A stretch of 17,160 nucleotides of DNA from Candidatus Peregrinibacteria bacterium CG11_big_fil_rev_8_21_14_0_20_46_8 (GTDB taxonomy: Bacteria > Patescibacteriota > Gracilibacteria > UBA1369 > UM-FILTER-53-11). The stretch is taken from the NCBI GenBank assembly GCA_002796025.1, contig PCVQ01000004.1:33404-50563 (forward strand), given 5' to 3'. A program made the position numbers and the translations under genes. Numbering within the stretch: the stretch's first letter is position 1; the number at the start of each line of letters is the position of its first letter. A model generated the notes under the pieces. That model did not search any database. It saw only the letters and a program-made list of their open reading frames with translations, and was not told the DNA's origin. Shown here piece by piece: positions 6,654 to 13,049 of this stretch.

Positions 6654-6935
6654 TTATCTTTTCTTCCGTTCTCTCTTCTGCATTATTGAATGTTTTTCCT
6701 TCTGTAATCTTATAATACTTCGCTGCATTGCCATAATCAGATCGTCAATCTGTTCTACCGTATATTTGCTGCCGCGGTTTACAAAACGTACTAATCCAGA
6801 AACTATTGTTTTAAGCGTAGTATCGCTGCTGGTGTTGCTTACCTTTGGATTGAAGTTTTTGTTTTTCTTGCGGTTCGAGTGTTTTTTTTGCTCGCTCTTT
6901 GCAAGTGATTCGTGGGGGATCGGCTTGAGAGTCAT
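6654..6935 (-). CDS. Small highly basic protein of unknown function
   Basis: This is a 93-aa protein I do not recognise. The N-terminal third is Lys/Asn/Ser-rich and probably disordered (KSEQKKHSNRKKNKNFNPK). The middle (TLKTIVSGLVRFVNRGSKYTVEQIDDLIMAMQRSIIRLQKEK) can form one or two helices, and the C-terminus is very basic (KRERKKR). That charge pattern would fit binding to nucleic acid or ribosomes, but this is only inference. It is supported as a real gene by position: it fills the gap between two genes on the same strand, starts 6 nt after a perfect extended -10 box at the end of the upstream cell-wall gene, and is followed by tsaB and rsmI. Confidence 0.6.
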   Translation of the reverse strand: MTLKPIPHESLAKSEQKKHSNRKKNKNFNPKVSNTSSDTTLKTIVSGLVRFVNRGSKYTVEQIDDLIMAMQRSIIRLQKEKHSIMQKRERKKR

Positions 6936-6941
6936 CTAATG

Positions 6942-6950
6942 ATTATACCA
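6942..6950 (-). promoter_or_regulatory. Extended -10 box of the small basic gene, leaderless spacing (TGGTATAAT)
   Basis: A perfect TGnTATAAT on the minus strand ends 6 nt before ATG 6935 and starts just after the stop codon of the SpoIID-domain gene. It would drive the small basic gene, and possibly tsaB and rsmI, as a separate unit. Confidence 0.65.
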
Positions 6951-6951
6951 T

Positions 6952-9612
6952 CTATCGCGGCTCAATCTCAACACCTTTATAGTAGTATTTTATAATATCT
7001 TCCGCACTTTTGCCCTGTTTGGCTAGTGCAGTCGCTCCGCATCCAGAAAGCCCGACACCATGGCCTAAAAGCTGTGTTGCGCCGCAATGAGAGTCATTTA
7101 CACTTTGGAGGTAGGGCCGGTCTTTCCAACCCCATACTTCTTCGGCACTGCGGGTGCGTCCGTCGCTCTGGCTAAAATACGGAGTGAGTACAGGGTCGCC
7201 ATGGTAGGTTACAATCATGCCGCGTGTGTCTTGTACGGCTTGTGTAATATTCGGCGAACGCTTTGTGAGTCCGTATCCAAGATATTTCTGTGTCGAATTT
7301 GGATCATTATCTAAATCGTAGGGCTCGTTTGGAAATTTTGAATTGTTTTCGAGATGGTAGCGCGCGTAACTGCGGGCAAGAATAATTATAGTTCGGATTT
7401 TTTCTTTATGATCTCCGTTTGATACTTCGGCAAGTCCCGTAAGGTATCTCTCGAGCGGCAGTTCATTAATTACACTGAGTTTGCCGTTTTTAAGTGTGCG
7501 AATTTCGAGCGTGCCTTCAAAGAGATTGTCATTGAGGTTGGGATTCCAGGCTGGCCGGTTTTCGTAATTATTTACTCGGAGTATGCCGCTGTTCCCCGCT
7601 TTTGCGGGGATCGAAATAATCCGCGGCGGTTCTTGCAGTTCATATACTGTGCCGCGAACCTTTACTGCGTATTTACCTCGTGTTTTGCGAATGGTGATTT
7701 GTGCATTTTCTCTAATCGTTGTAATGCGTTTTTTGCCCTCGTAGAGACGCGTTTTTTCTTCACTGCTTATCATCACGCGGCTAGAATCAAAGTCCCGAAT
7801 CAAAACCCGAATTGGCTTCTCTTCGCCCTCAATGGTTACATCAAAGTGCAGTCCGGCATCCGGCATCCAGGTAACGCCTTCAATCACAGGCGCAAAGTGC
7901 TCGACATAGCGTCCAGGTGTTGATGGCGCAGTCAGATAAAAATAAAATCGTCCTATTTCGCCCGGTCCCACACTGCTCTGGCGTAGCCGTGCTATCCGTC
8001 GGTCGCCCTCAAAGAGAGGGCTTTTGCGGTCACGATCTTGTGTTGTACCAATCTGTACTTTATTTTTGCCTGCACGCTTCCATGTGAAATTGCTTGTGTT
8101 TTTTAGCTCGATCCATGCCCGTGCCTTTTCTCCTGGCTGTAATATTTTTGGCGGATCACTTCGTCTCACCACTTCATAACTTGCATGTACTCCTTCTACA
8201 AAAATCGGCACGCTTATTTCTTTTGCAACAATCTCGTTTTCATTGCCGTTTGCGACGAGTCGCGTTTTTGCGAGACGCAATCCCGAAACAAGATTTTGCG
8301 GAATGGTGCCTTTAAAAATGCCGATTTGCCCGGATTCAACCCGCTCTTCGGCAAGTGTTGCAAGGATGCGCGGAATACTTCTGTCTTCGCCCGAATTGGT
8401 TGTCATTAAATATGTTTTATTGTCCCAAGCGCTTGCACCGGTATTTTTTAATTTAATAGTGAACTCTTTTTCTTCACCGGCCTTTGCAACAATAATCCGG
8501 TCTCTATTTTGATCGCGAAAATCATAGCGGCTTGTAAACAGGGGATTGTTGCTGCGATTTTGATAGGTAATAGTGTCGCGGATCTCTTCGAGCTGCTCTT
8601 TTATATTATAGCCCGGGCAAGCGGTAGCAGAGTTGTCGCCATGACCGTGCAGTCCTTCGTAGGTTTTGCCGTTGTAACGGATATTTTTATTAAGTTTGAT
8701 GTTGTGATCTTTTGCTAATTTCCTTGAAAGGATGAGCAGGCTATCGAGCGCGCGCGGACTAATTTGTCCGTCCTCAAAATTTCCGAGCAGCGCAATTCCC
8801 ACGGAAGCTTTGTTGACCGGCCGGGCGTGCCCGCCAATAACACCAACGCCGCCCTTTCTCCCCTCATAAATATTTCCCTCAGTATCTATAAGATAGTTAT
8901 AGCCGATATCTCCCCAGCCTCGCCGTACTGCATGATAGTAGAGAATATTTTGAATCGCATTTTTGGGCTTGTCTAAATCTTTTGCCGAGGCGGTATGGTG
9001 CACGACAATAAATTTAATATCTTTGGCATATTGCAGCGGCCAGCGATAGGTACGCCCTTCGCGGTCTGTGTACTCAATACGTTCTATCTCCTCATCATCT
9101 TTGCCAAAGAGTTCGCGCTCGTTGCTGTCCGAAAGTTCATTGTGATTCCCGTTGTTCTCATCAATTTCACCATTTTTAAAAGTAAGAGTCTCATCTGCCC
9201 CCCACTCTTGCCGTGAGATAATTGGAATGCCGCGAGGTCCGTTCGTTGCGGCAAAAAAGCGCCGTTTGCCTGGAGCATTATTGTAAATCGGATCAATGTG
9301 AATATTTGTTATACCGTTCCCGATAACACGATATTCAAAGGCAGAACTTTTATTTGTATTAATGAGCGTGTCAAAGATTTCCTCTGAAGTTGAGGTAATT
9401 TCATCATGTTCATCGTGATCTTCGTCTCTCTTAACTGCCATCCACTCACTCCATCCAAAGGTTTCGCGCGTGCGTATTTGTAAAATACCGCTGCTTGATG
9501 CTTCTTCCTGCCAAGAAATAATGAGACCATTAAATTCCTGATTGTTGGGTGCCAAGGCAACAACTGCAAACAGAAAGCCAATAAGGGACAGTGCTTTGAG
9601 AATATTGTTCAT
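6952..9612 (-). CDS. Secreted PGRP-type amidase - Ig-like - SpoIID fusion protein
   Basis: This is an 886-aa exported cell-wall protein with two peptidoglycan-active modules. A signal peptide (MNNILKALSLIGFLFAVVALA) leads into a PGRP/Amidase_2 domain (about 128-346) with RQEWGAD, VVHHTA (H205), WGDIGYNYLID and HGDNSATACPG. H205, H324 and C332 fit the zinc ligands of N-acetylmuramoyl-L-alanine amidases. Two Ig-like domains of the 'F.LKNTG...W' type follow (about 375-472 and 488-595). The C-terminus (about 600-886) is a SpoIID/LytB domain: NELPLERYLTGLAEV with candidate catalytic E729, ARSYARYH, YFSQSDGRT and GHGVGLSGCGA. SpoIID enzymes cut the glycan strand, so one polypeptide may cleave both stem peptides and glycan. 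The frame is open to 9705, but 9612 is chosen because it begins with the signal peptide. It is divergent from thioredoxin. Confidence 0.92.
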   Translation of the reverse strand: MNNILKALSLIGFLFAVVALAPNNQEFNGLIISWQEEASSSGILQIRTRETFGWSEWMAVKRDEDHDEHDEITSTSEEIFDTLINTNKSSAFEYRVIGNGITNIHIDPIYNNAPGKRRFFAATNGPRGIPIISRQEWGADETLTFKNGEIDENNGNHNELSDSNERELFGKDDEEIERIEYTDREGRTYRWPLQYAKDIKFIVVHHTASAKDLDKPKNAIQNILYYHAVRRGWGDIGYNYLIDTEGNIYEGRKGGVGVIGGHARPVNKASVGIALLGNFEDGQISPRALDSLLILSRKLAKDHNIKLNKNIRYNGKTYEGLHGHGDNSATACPGYNIKEQLEEIRDTITYQNRSNNPLFTSRYDFRDQNRDRIIVAKAGEEKEFTIKLKNTGASAWDNKTYLMTTNSGEDRSIPRILATLAEERVESGQIGIFKGTIPQNLVSGLRLAKTRLVANGNENEIVAKEISVPIFVEGVHASYEVVRRSDPPKILQPGEKARAWIELKNTSNFTWKRAGKNKVQIGTTQDRDRKSPLFEGDRRIARLRQSSVGPGEIGRFYFYLTAPSTPGRYVEHFAPVIEGVTWMPDAGLHFDVTIEGEEKPIRVLIRDFDSSRVMISSEEKTRLYEGKKRITTIRENAQITIRKTRGKYAVKVRGTVYELQEPPRIISIPAKAGNSGILRVNNYENRPAWNPNLNDNLFEGTLEIRTLKNGKLSVINELPLERYLTGLAEVSNGDHKEKIRTIIILARSYARYHLENNSKFPNEPYDLDNDPNSTQKYLGYGLTKRSPNITQAVQDTRGMIVTYHGDPVLTPYFSQSDGRTRSAEEVWGWKDRPYLQSVNDSHCGATQLLGHGVGLSGCGATALAKQGKSAEDIIKYYYKGVEIEPR
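7593..7610. repeat. Perfect GC-rich hairpin palindrome inside the SpoIID-domain gene
   Basis: There is a 7-bp perfect inverted repeat (TCCCCGC / GCGGGGA) with a TTTT loop. It is translated in frame as the peptide IPAKAGNSG (residues 668-676). Similar palindromic elements that encode IPAKAG-like peptides are known as dispersed repeats in other bacteria; whether this is one cannot be told from one copy. Confidence 0.5.
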
Positions 9613-9626
9613 TCTGAATGTGCAAT

Positions 9627-9651
9627 AGAATACACTAGCTTGGAGATTATA
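9627..9651 (-). promoter_or_regulatory. Candidate -10 boxes of the amidase-SpoIID gene
   Basis: Two candidates lie upstream of ATG 9612 on the minus strand: a perfect TATAAT (9651-9646, leader about 27 nt) and TATTCT (9632-9627, leader about 8 nt). Neither has a good -35. They lie in the short region shared with the divergent thioredoxin promoter. Confidence 0.4.
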
Positions 9652-9662
9652 CGTAACTTTGC

Positions 9663-9691
9663 TTGATATGTGTCTTGCAAGCTGGTAGATT
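9663..9691 (+). promoter_or_regulatory. Thioredoxin promoter (TTGATA - 17 bp - TAGATT, extended -10)
   Basis: The -35 TTGATA (9663-9668) matches 5/6 and is followed by a 17-bp spacer. The -10 TAGATT (9686-9691) is preceded by TGG, which makes an extended -10. The predicted start falls on the second of two adjacent ATGs (9696 and 9699), again a leaderless arrangement. Confidence 0.6.
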
Positions 9692-9698
9692 TTGAATG

Positions 9699-10016
9699 AT
9701 GGCACACCAATTAACAGATGCAGATTTCGCAGAAAAAACCGCTAAGGGGCATGTCCTCATCGATCTTTACGCGGACTGGTGCGGTCCGTGCAAAATGATG
9801 GCGCCTATTATCGACGAAATTTCTCAAGAGTACGAAGGGAAGATAGCTGTCTACAAATTAGATGTTGATCAGAATCAAGAGACACCCGGTAAATTCGGCG
9901 TAAGCTCGATTCCGGTGCTTGTTTTTATGAACGATGGTGAAGAGGTAGGACGGGCGGTTGGTTTTCAGTCAAAAGACGATTTGGAAGATAAATTTAAAGA
10001 GTTGGGCTGGCTTTGA
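9699..10016 (+). CDS. trxA: Thioredoxin
   Basis: This is a 105-aa classical thioredoxin, a cytoplasmic protein-disulfide reductase recycled by thioredoxin reductase. The active site is YADWCGPCKMMAPI with the canonical WCGPC. The central strand KLDVDQNQE is followed by the cis-proline loop GVSSIPVLVFMNDGEEVGR and a final amphipathic helix. There is no signal peptide. Two ATGs are adjacent; 9699 is chosen because it lies 7 nt after the extended -10 box, and using 9696 adds one Met. It is divergent from the amidase-SpoIID gene and convergent with mutY. A hairpin follows the stop. Confidence 0.96.
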   Translation: MAHQLTDADFAEKTAKGHVLIDLYADWCGPCKMMAPIIDEISQEYEGKIAVYKLDVDQNQETPGKFGVSSIPVLVFMNDGEEVGRAVGFQSKDDLEDKFKELGWL

Positions 10017-10019
10017 CCA

Positions 10020-10057
10020 CTGACAGGAAGCGAGCCGTAGGCGAGCGGTCCTGTCAG
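10020..10057 (+). terminator. Hairpin between thioredoxin and mutY
   Basis: Perfect 9-bp arms CTGACAGGA (10020-10028) and TCCTGTCAG (10049-10057) enclose a 20-nt GC-rich loop. The loop holds a direct repeat, GCGAGC-CGTAG-GCGAGC. A pyrimidine-rich run (CTTCTTATTCTT) follows on the plus strand, so it may terminate thioredoxin transcription. The large loop and the internal repeat are unlike a simple intrinsic terminator, so it could instead be a dispersed repeat. Confidence 0.5.
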
Positions 10058-10070
10058 CTTCTTATTCTTA

Positions 10071-10931
10071 TCAAATTAAACGTAGGGTCTTCCCAATTGT
10101 GAGAAATCCCTCAGCTTCCAGTTCCTTCAGCGCTTTTTTTATCTGCGCTTCGGCTACATTGATTTTCTCGTAAAGCTCGCTGCTTTTTGTTGAACCATTG
10201 TGTGTAAGGTACCGCAAAATTGCTCCCCGCACTTGGCGGTGCGAGCCTTCAAATTTTGACTGCCGCGTATAGTGGCGGCTTTTTTTGTTTGGATTGTTAG
10301 CGGTGCGCAGCGTTTTTCCAAGATATGCGCCGTAGTCCATGAGCGCGTAAAACCAGTGTGCCGCGCAGCGTGCTTCTTCGCATGCTTGTTCAGTGTGATT
10401 TTGACTGCATGTAAGAGTTTTTGTGAGAACCTCAATAATTTCACGATCGTGTATGAGTTCTTGTTCTTGAAAGAATTCGTGAATAAAAGCACGGCGAATA
10501 TTTGTTTCTATAAGAGGTTCCCACTTTTTAAAGGCGAAGCAGAGAAGCGCGCCCGCAGTATATGGCCCAATGCCCGGAAGTGATTCTAGAGCTTTGCGCT
10601 CTTGCGGCATTTTACCTTTATGTTCAAGGTAGATTTTTTCTGCGCATCTTTTAAGATTAAGCGCACGGCGGTTGTAGCCCAGGCCTTGCCAGGCTGTAAT
10701 AACCTCGGCGGTTTGAGCCTGCGCCAGCGCTTTCCAGGTTGGAAATAGCCTCAGAAAAGCGCGGTATTTAGGTACTACTCTGTCGGTCTGGGTCTGCTGC
10801 AGCATAATTTCCGATACCAAGATGTGGTATGCATTTGTTGTGCGGCGCCAAGGGAAAATCCGCGCATTTTGCGCATAATATTTAAAAATTTTTTCCTGAA
10901 AGGCTTTTAATTTACTTCGTTCTGATAACAC
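10071..10931 (-). CDS. mutY: MutY-like adenine DNA glycosylase lacking the Fe-S cluster
   Basis: This is a 286-aa HhH-GPD DNA glycosylase. MutY removes adenine mispaired with 8-oxoguanine. Visible features are FPWRRTTNAYHILVSEIMLQ with the catalytic-type Glu E41, QQTQTDRV, WQGLGYNRRA, and the helix-hairpin-helix LPGIGPYTAG (118-127). In PLIETNIRR, E142 occupies the position of the usual catalytic Asp. After WFYALMDYGAYLG, canonical MutY has four cysteines for a [4Fe-4S] cluster; here the stretch reads NPNKKSRHYTRQSKFEGS and has none. Instead of the NUDIX-like domain, the C-terminus (about 232-286) looks like a small winged helix (RGAILRYLT...AQIKKALKELEAEGFL). The start is GTG; no in-frame ATG occurs before codon 43. 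A -10 TATACT ends 7 nt upstream. The precise substrate is uncertain. Confidence 0.85.
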   Translation of the reverse strand: MLSERSKLKAFQEKIFKYYAQNARIFPWRRTTNAYHILVSEIMLQQTQTDRVVPKYRAFLRLFPTWKALAQAQTAEVITAWQGLGYNRRALNLKRCAEKIYLEHKGKMPQERKALESLPGIGPYTAGALLCFAFKKWEPLIETNIRRAFIHEFFQEQELIHDREIIEVLTKTLTCSQNHTEQACEEARCAAHWFYALMDYGAYLGKTLRTANNPNKKSRHYTRQSKFEGSHRQVRGAILRYLTHNGSTKSSELYEKINVAEAQIKKALKELEAEGFLTIGKTLRLI

Positions 10932-10996
10932 GTTTCGCAGTATACCGTTTCTGGTTCTTTTTTACATTTGGCGCACGTGCGCTTCCAGAGCTGCCT
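10907..10996 (-). pseudogene. Zinc-ribbon remnant resembling the C-terminus of the cysteine-rich protein
   Basis: A frame without a start codon reads LWKRTCAKC-KKEPETVYCETCYQNEVN and ends at TAA 10909-10907, inside the first codons of mutY. It matches the last residues of the cysteine-rich protein at 13835-15448 (LWERACANC...RPETVYCEICY). At DNA level 22 of 23 bases agree around CCAGAAACnGTATACTGCGA. The frame closes with a stop just upstream (near 11006), so only the final ribbon survives. The mutY -10 box TATACT lies within it. Confidence 0.65.
10939..10944 (-). promoter_or_regulatory. -10 box of mutY, leaderless spacing before a GTG start (TATACT)
   Basis: TATACT (5/6) ends 7 nt before the GTG at 10931. 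It lies inside the zinc-ribbon remnant, where it is formed by the Val-Tyr-Cys codons, so the remnant may have been kept as a promoter. Confidence 0.5.
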
Positions 10997-12008
10997 ACGA
11001 GGGCTTTAGAATTTTTAGCTCAACCATCCGATAGGTGCTCAGCCATGCAAAGAGTTCAAGGAGATTTAATTCTAAGGTTGTTGCAAGATTTTCAGTATCA
11101 AAAAATATAATTATAATACCCAGGACCATCATGTCGTGCACGAGCGGTATGCATAGAGCTTGCTCCTGATGTTCTTCTCTTTTTCCCATTGTAAATTGGC
11201 CGGTTGTGCGATCGAAATGCGCCCATAGCCGTTTTTTTTCAGTACAAATTTGCTCAATAAATTCGTCATTATTTTCGGATATTTTGCGGAGATGTGTTTG
11301 GTGTGCGTTACGAATGCCGAAGCTTGTTGAAAGTATAAAGCGATCTTGCAGCATATCGTATTTGAGCAGCGCGCCGCTTTTACTCCGCGTTAATTCTAAA
11401 GCAGAGCGAACTATAAACTGCGCTATATCGCGCTTTTTCTTGGTAGCTTTTTGTGATTGGACGAGATTACTAATAATCGCAAGTTGCCTGTTTATTCCTC
11501 CCAGATGGGCATAGTAGCTCATCATAGCTTCTGGATTTGGACGGAGCCGGAACCGTTCGGAGGGCTCTATAACAATTTCTTGTTCTTTGCTTTCTTGAGG
11601 ATATTGTGATGCCAGCCCTTTTTCGGCATGTTGGTGCATAAGCCATGTCCGAATTTGTAATTCAATCGTTTGATTGCCGGTTTGAAAAACAAGGTGCAAA
11701 CTTTGATAGCCGTTTTCTTTTGGAAATTGAATATAATCCTTAATTCGTTCCGGAATTATTTTGAATTTGTTAATGATGAGTTCGAGCAGGTTATAGCATG
11801 CGTAAATATCCTCCACGATAATTCGGATGCCGATAGTATCCATTACATGTTGTGGCAGAATTTTTTTACGTGCTATTTTTTGAGCAGTGCTTGTTTCAGA
11901 TTTTAGGCGTGACTCAATAGTTGCTGGAATTTCGTGCTCTTTACAAAGCTCATTCAGCTCGTCTGTAATCGAGGTAAGATATTTTGAAGGAGTTCTATTG
12001 TGTTGCAT
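10995..12008 (-). CDS. (p)ppGpp synthetase-domain (RelA/SpoT-type) protein with C-terminal GAF domain
   Basis: This is a 337-aa protein. Residues about 10-135 form a small alarmone-synthetase (RelA_SpoT) domain: STAQKIARKKI, DTIGIRIIVED (57-67), RIKDYIQFPKENGYQSLH (88-105) and IELQIRTWLMHQHAEKG (115-131). The metal-binding Asp (D67), the substrate Tyr (Y101), the Glu of ELQIRT (E116) and the basic residues are all kept, so it looks catalytically competent. The motif R-I-K-D is the RXKD form. There is no HD hydrolase, TGS or ACT domain. Residues about 190-335 look like a GAF sensor domain (SGALLKYD..., ALCIPLVHDMMVLGIIIIFF). The ATG lies inside the 3' end of the 299-aa gene (14-nt overlap), so translation is coupled. 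It may be a small alarmone synthetase with its own sensor. Other pyrophosphotransferase activities, including ToxSAS-like ones, cannot be excluded. Confidence 0.82.
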   Translation of the reverse strand: MQHNRTPSKYLTSITDELNELCKEHEIPATIESRLKSETSTAQKIARKKILPQHVMDTIGIRIIVEDIYACYNLLELIINKFKIIPERIKDYIQFPKENGYQSLHLVFQTGNQTIELQIRTWLMHQHAEKGLASQYPQESKEQEIVIEPSERFRLRPNPEAMMSYYAHLGGINRQLAIISNLVQSQKATKKKRDIAQFIVRSALELTRSKSGALLKYDMLQDRFILSTSFGIRNAHQTHLRKISENNDEFIEQICTEKKRLWAHFDRTTGQFTMGKREEHQEQALCIPLVHDMMVLGIIIIFFDTENLATTLELNLLELFAWLSTYRMVELKILKPS

Positions 12009-12894
12009 ATTGAATGCCGGCGGTCGGCGTCATTGATGGGTTAATTTTCCAGACACCAAGTACGCCTTCGGATATTGTACGTGTAAGATATTGTCGTCCG
12101 CCTCCATGAGCTGCCATATATTCACGAATGGCAGCATTTTGAGTGCGTGCAATATTTTGATACGTTTCATGTTCTGCAAAATAATTAAATCGGTATCGCC
12201 ACTCGTTTGGATTTTTAAAGAGAAAGCAGCCTCCTAATGCGATTCCGCGCTGCTCCAGAGCCTCAAGTAGTTCTTGTGCCTTAAATGGTGCTGAATTGCC
12301 TTTTTCTCTTGGCATATTTATTGCACTATGAATTTCAACTGGGGGTGTTTGAGCGCGCGGTAGTCCAATAGAGCTGTGAATAAGAGGATGGTCTAAGTTT
12401 GGCGGTATCCACTGTTCTGCTGCATTATCGTCGATAACACCAATCACTTGTTCTGTTTCGATAAGAATCGGTGATGTGATATCTGTACGTTGCAGTAAGA
12501 TTTCTACGGCTCGCCGTGTTATCTCTACGCTTCCATCTGGTGTAAGCCATTCGCTGAACTCTGGAATGTAGGGCAGGGAGCGTGCAATCTTTGCTCGCAC
12601 TTTTTCTGTTATTGTTCTTGCAGGTTCGGCGATCATCAACATTGAGAAGAATTCCAGAGACTCTTCCCCGCTTTGCCCCAATCCATGATTGCGATATGCC
12701 TCCGGCAATTCTTTTCGCTGGCTTCCAGGTGCCTCTTCTGTGACTTGATTCAGCTTTGCACGCCGGTTAAATTCCTGAACGAGCATCCAGAGTGATTCCT
12801 CGACCGGGCGGCTCAGGCCTCCTCCGTCGACATGTAAATGAATAGAGCCGAGTTGCCGGAAGTAGCCGGTTGGGGTGTTGGGGTGGGATGTCAT
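11995..12894 (-). CDS. Unknown 299-aa protein coupled to the SYNTH-GAF gene
   Basis: I do not recognise this protein. It is soluble, with no signal peptide or membrane segment. The N-terminus contains GSIHLHVDGGG and a Trp-containing helix (VEESLWMLVQEFNRRAKL). The middle (about 95-160) reads like a helical region plus a strand with ITSPILIETEQVIGVIDDN. A proline-rich link follows (IGLPRAQTPPVEIHSAINMP). The last third has a probable alpha/beta domain (AQELLEALEQRGIALGGCFLF, EWRYRFNYFAEHETYQNIAR). The stop codon lies 14 nt inside the downstream (p)ppGpp-synthetase-like gene, so both are made from one message and likely act together. It is preceded by a good promoter and a perfect palindrome and is divergent from a TrmB-type regulator. 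Antitoxin, adaptor or substrate of the synthetase-like protein are all possible. Confidence 0.75.
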   Translation of the reverse strand: MTSHPNTPTGYFRQLGSIHLHVDGGGLSRPVEESLWMLVQEFNRRAKLNQVTEEAPGSQRKELPEAYRNHGLGQSGEESLEFFSMLMIAEPARTITEKVRAKIARSLPYIPEFSEWLTPDGSVEITRRAVEILLQRTDITSPILIETEQVIGVIDDNAAEQWIPPNLDHPLIHSSIGLPRAQTPPVEIHSAINMPREKGNSAPFKAQELLEALEQRGIALGGCFLFKNPNEWRYRFNYFAEHETYQNIARTQNAAIREYMAAHGGGRQYLTRTISEGVLGVWKINPSMTPTAGIQYATQ

Positions 12895-12909
12895 GTAAGT
12901 TAACTAGGT

Positions 12910-12926
12910 TGCAAAAGGCTTTTGCA
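12910..12926. promoter_or_regulatory. 17-nt perfect palindrome, candidate operator
   Basis: TGCAAAAGGCTTTTGCA has 8-bp arms around one central base. It falls just after the predicted transcription start of the 299-aa gene and upstream of the divergent TrmB gene. It could be a TrmB-family operator or, in RNA, a short 5' hairpin. Confidence 0.5.
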
Positions 12927-12935
12927 TGCTTGTCC

Positions 12936-12963
12936 AGTGTATGTATTTAAGATACATTGTCAA
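12936..12963 (-). promoter_or_regulatory. Promoter of the 299-aa/SYNTH-GAF operon (TTGACA - 16 bp - TACACT)
   Basis: A perfect -35 TTGACA (12963-12958) is followed by a 16-bp spacer and TACACT (12941-12936, 4/6) on the minus strand. The transcription start would be near 12929, with a leader of about 35 nt, unlike the leaderless genes nearby. The -35 lies within the small palindrome CATTGTCAATG (12955-12965). Confidence 0.5.
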
Positions 12964-12987
12964 TGATTCTTTACATAATTTATTGGT

Positions 12988-13015
12988 TTGCTAAGTAGAA
13001 CTGTTTTGTTACAAT
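12988..13015 (+). promoter_or_regulatory. Promoter of the TrmB-like gene (TTGCTA - 16 bp - TACAAT)
   Basis: The -35 TTGCTA (12988-12993, 4/6) and -10 TACAAT (13010-13015, 5/6) are separated by 16 bp, giving a leader of about 28 nt. An 8-bp palindrome, TGTCGACA (13022-13029), lies at the predicted start and could be an autoregulatory site. Confidence 0.4.
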
Positions 13016-13049
13016 AAAAAATGTCGACAATTTTTTACAAAATTTACCT

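Noticed and set aside
9613..9705. An upstream start (9705) for the amidase-SpoIID gene.
   Set aside because: It would place 31 residues before the signal peptide and overlap the divergent thioredoxin start and promoter.
10020..10057. An attachment site or integration scar from the inverted and direct repeats.
   Set aside because: There is no integrase, no tRNA gene and no second copy in the window.
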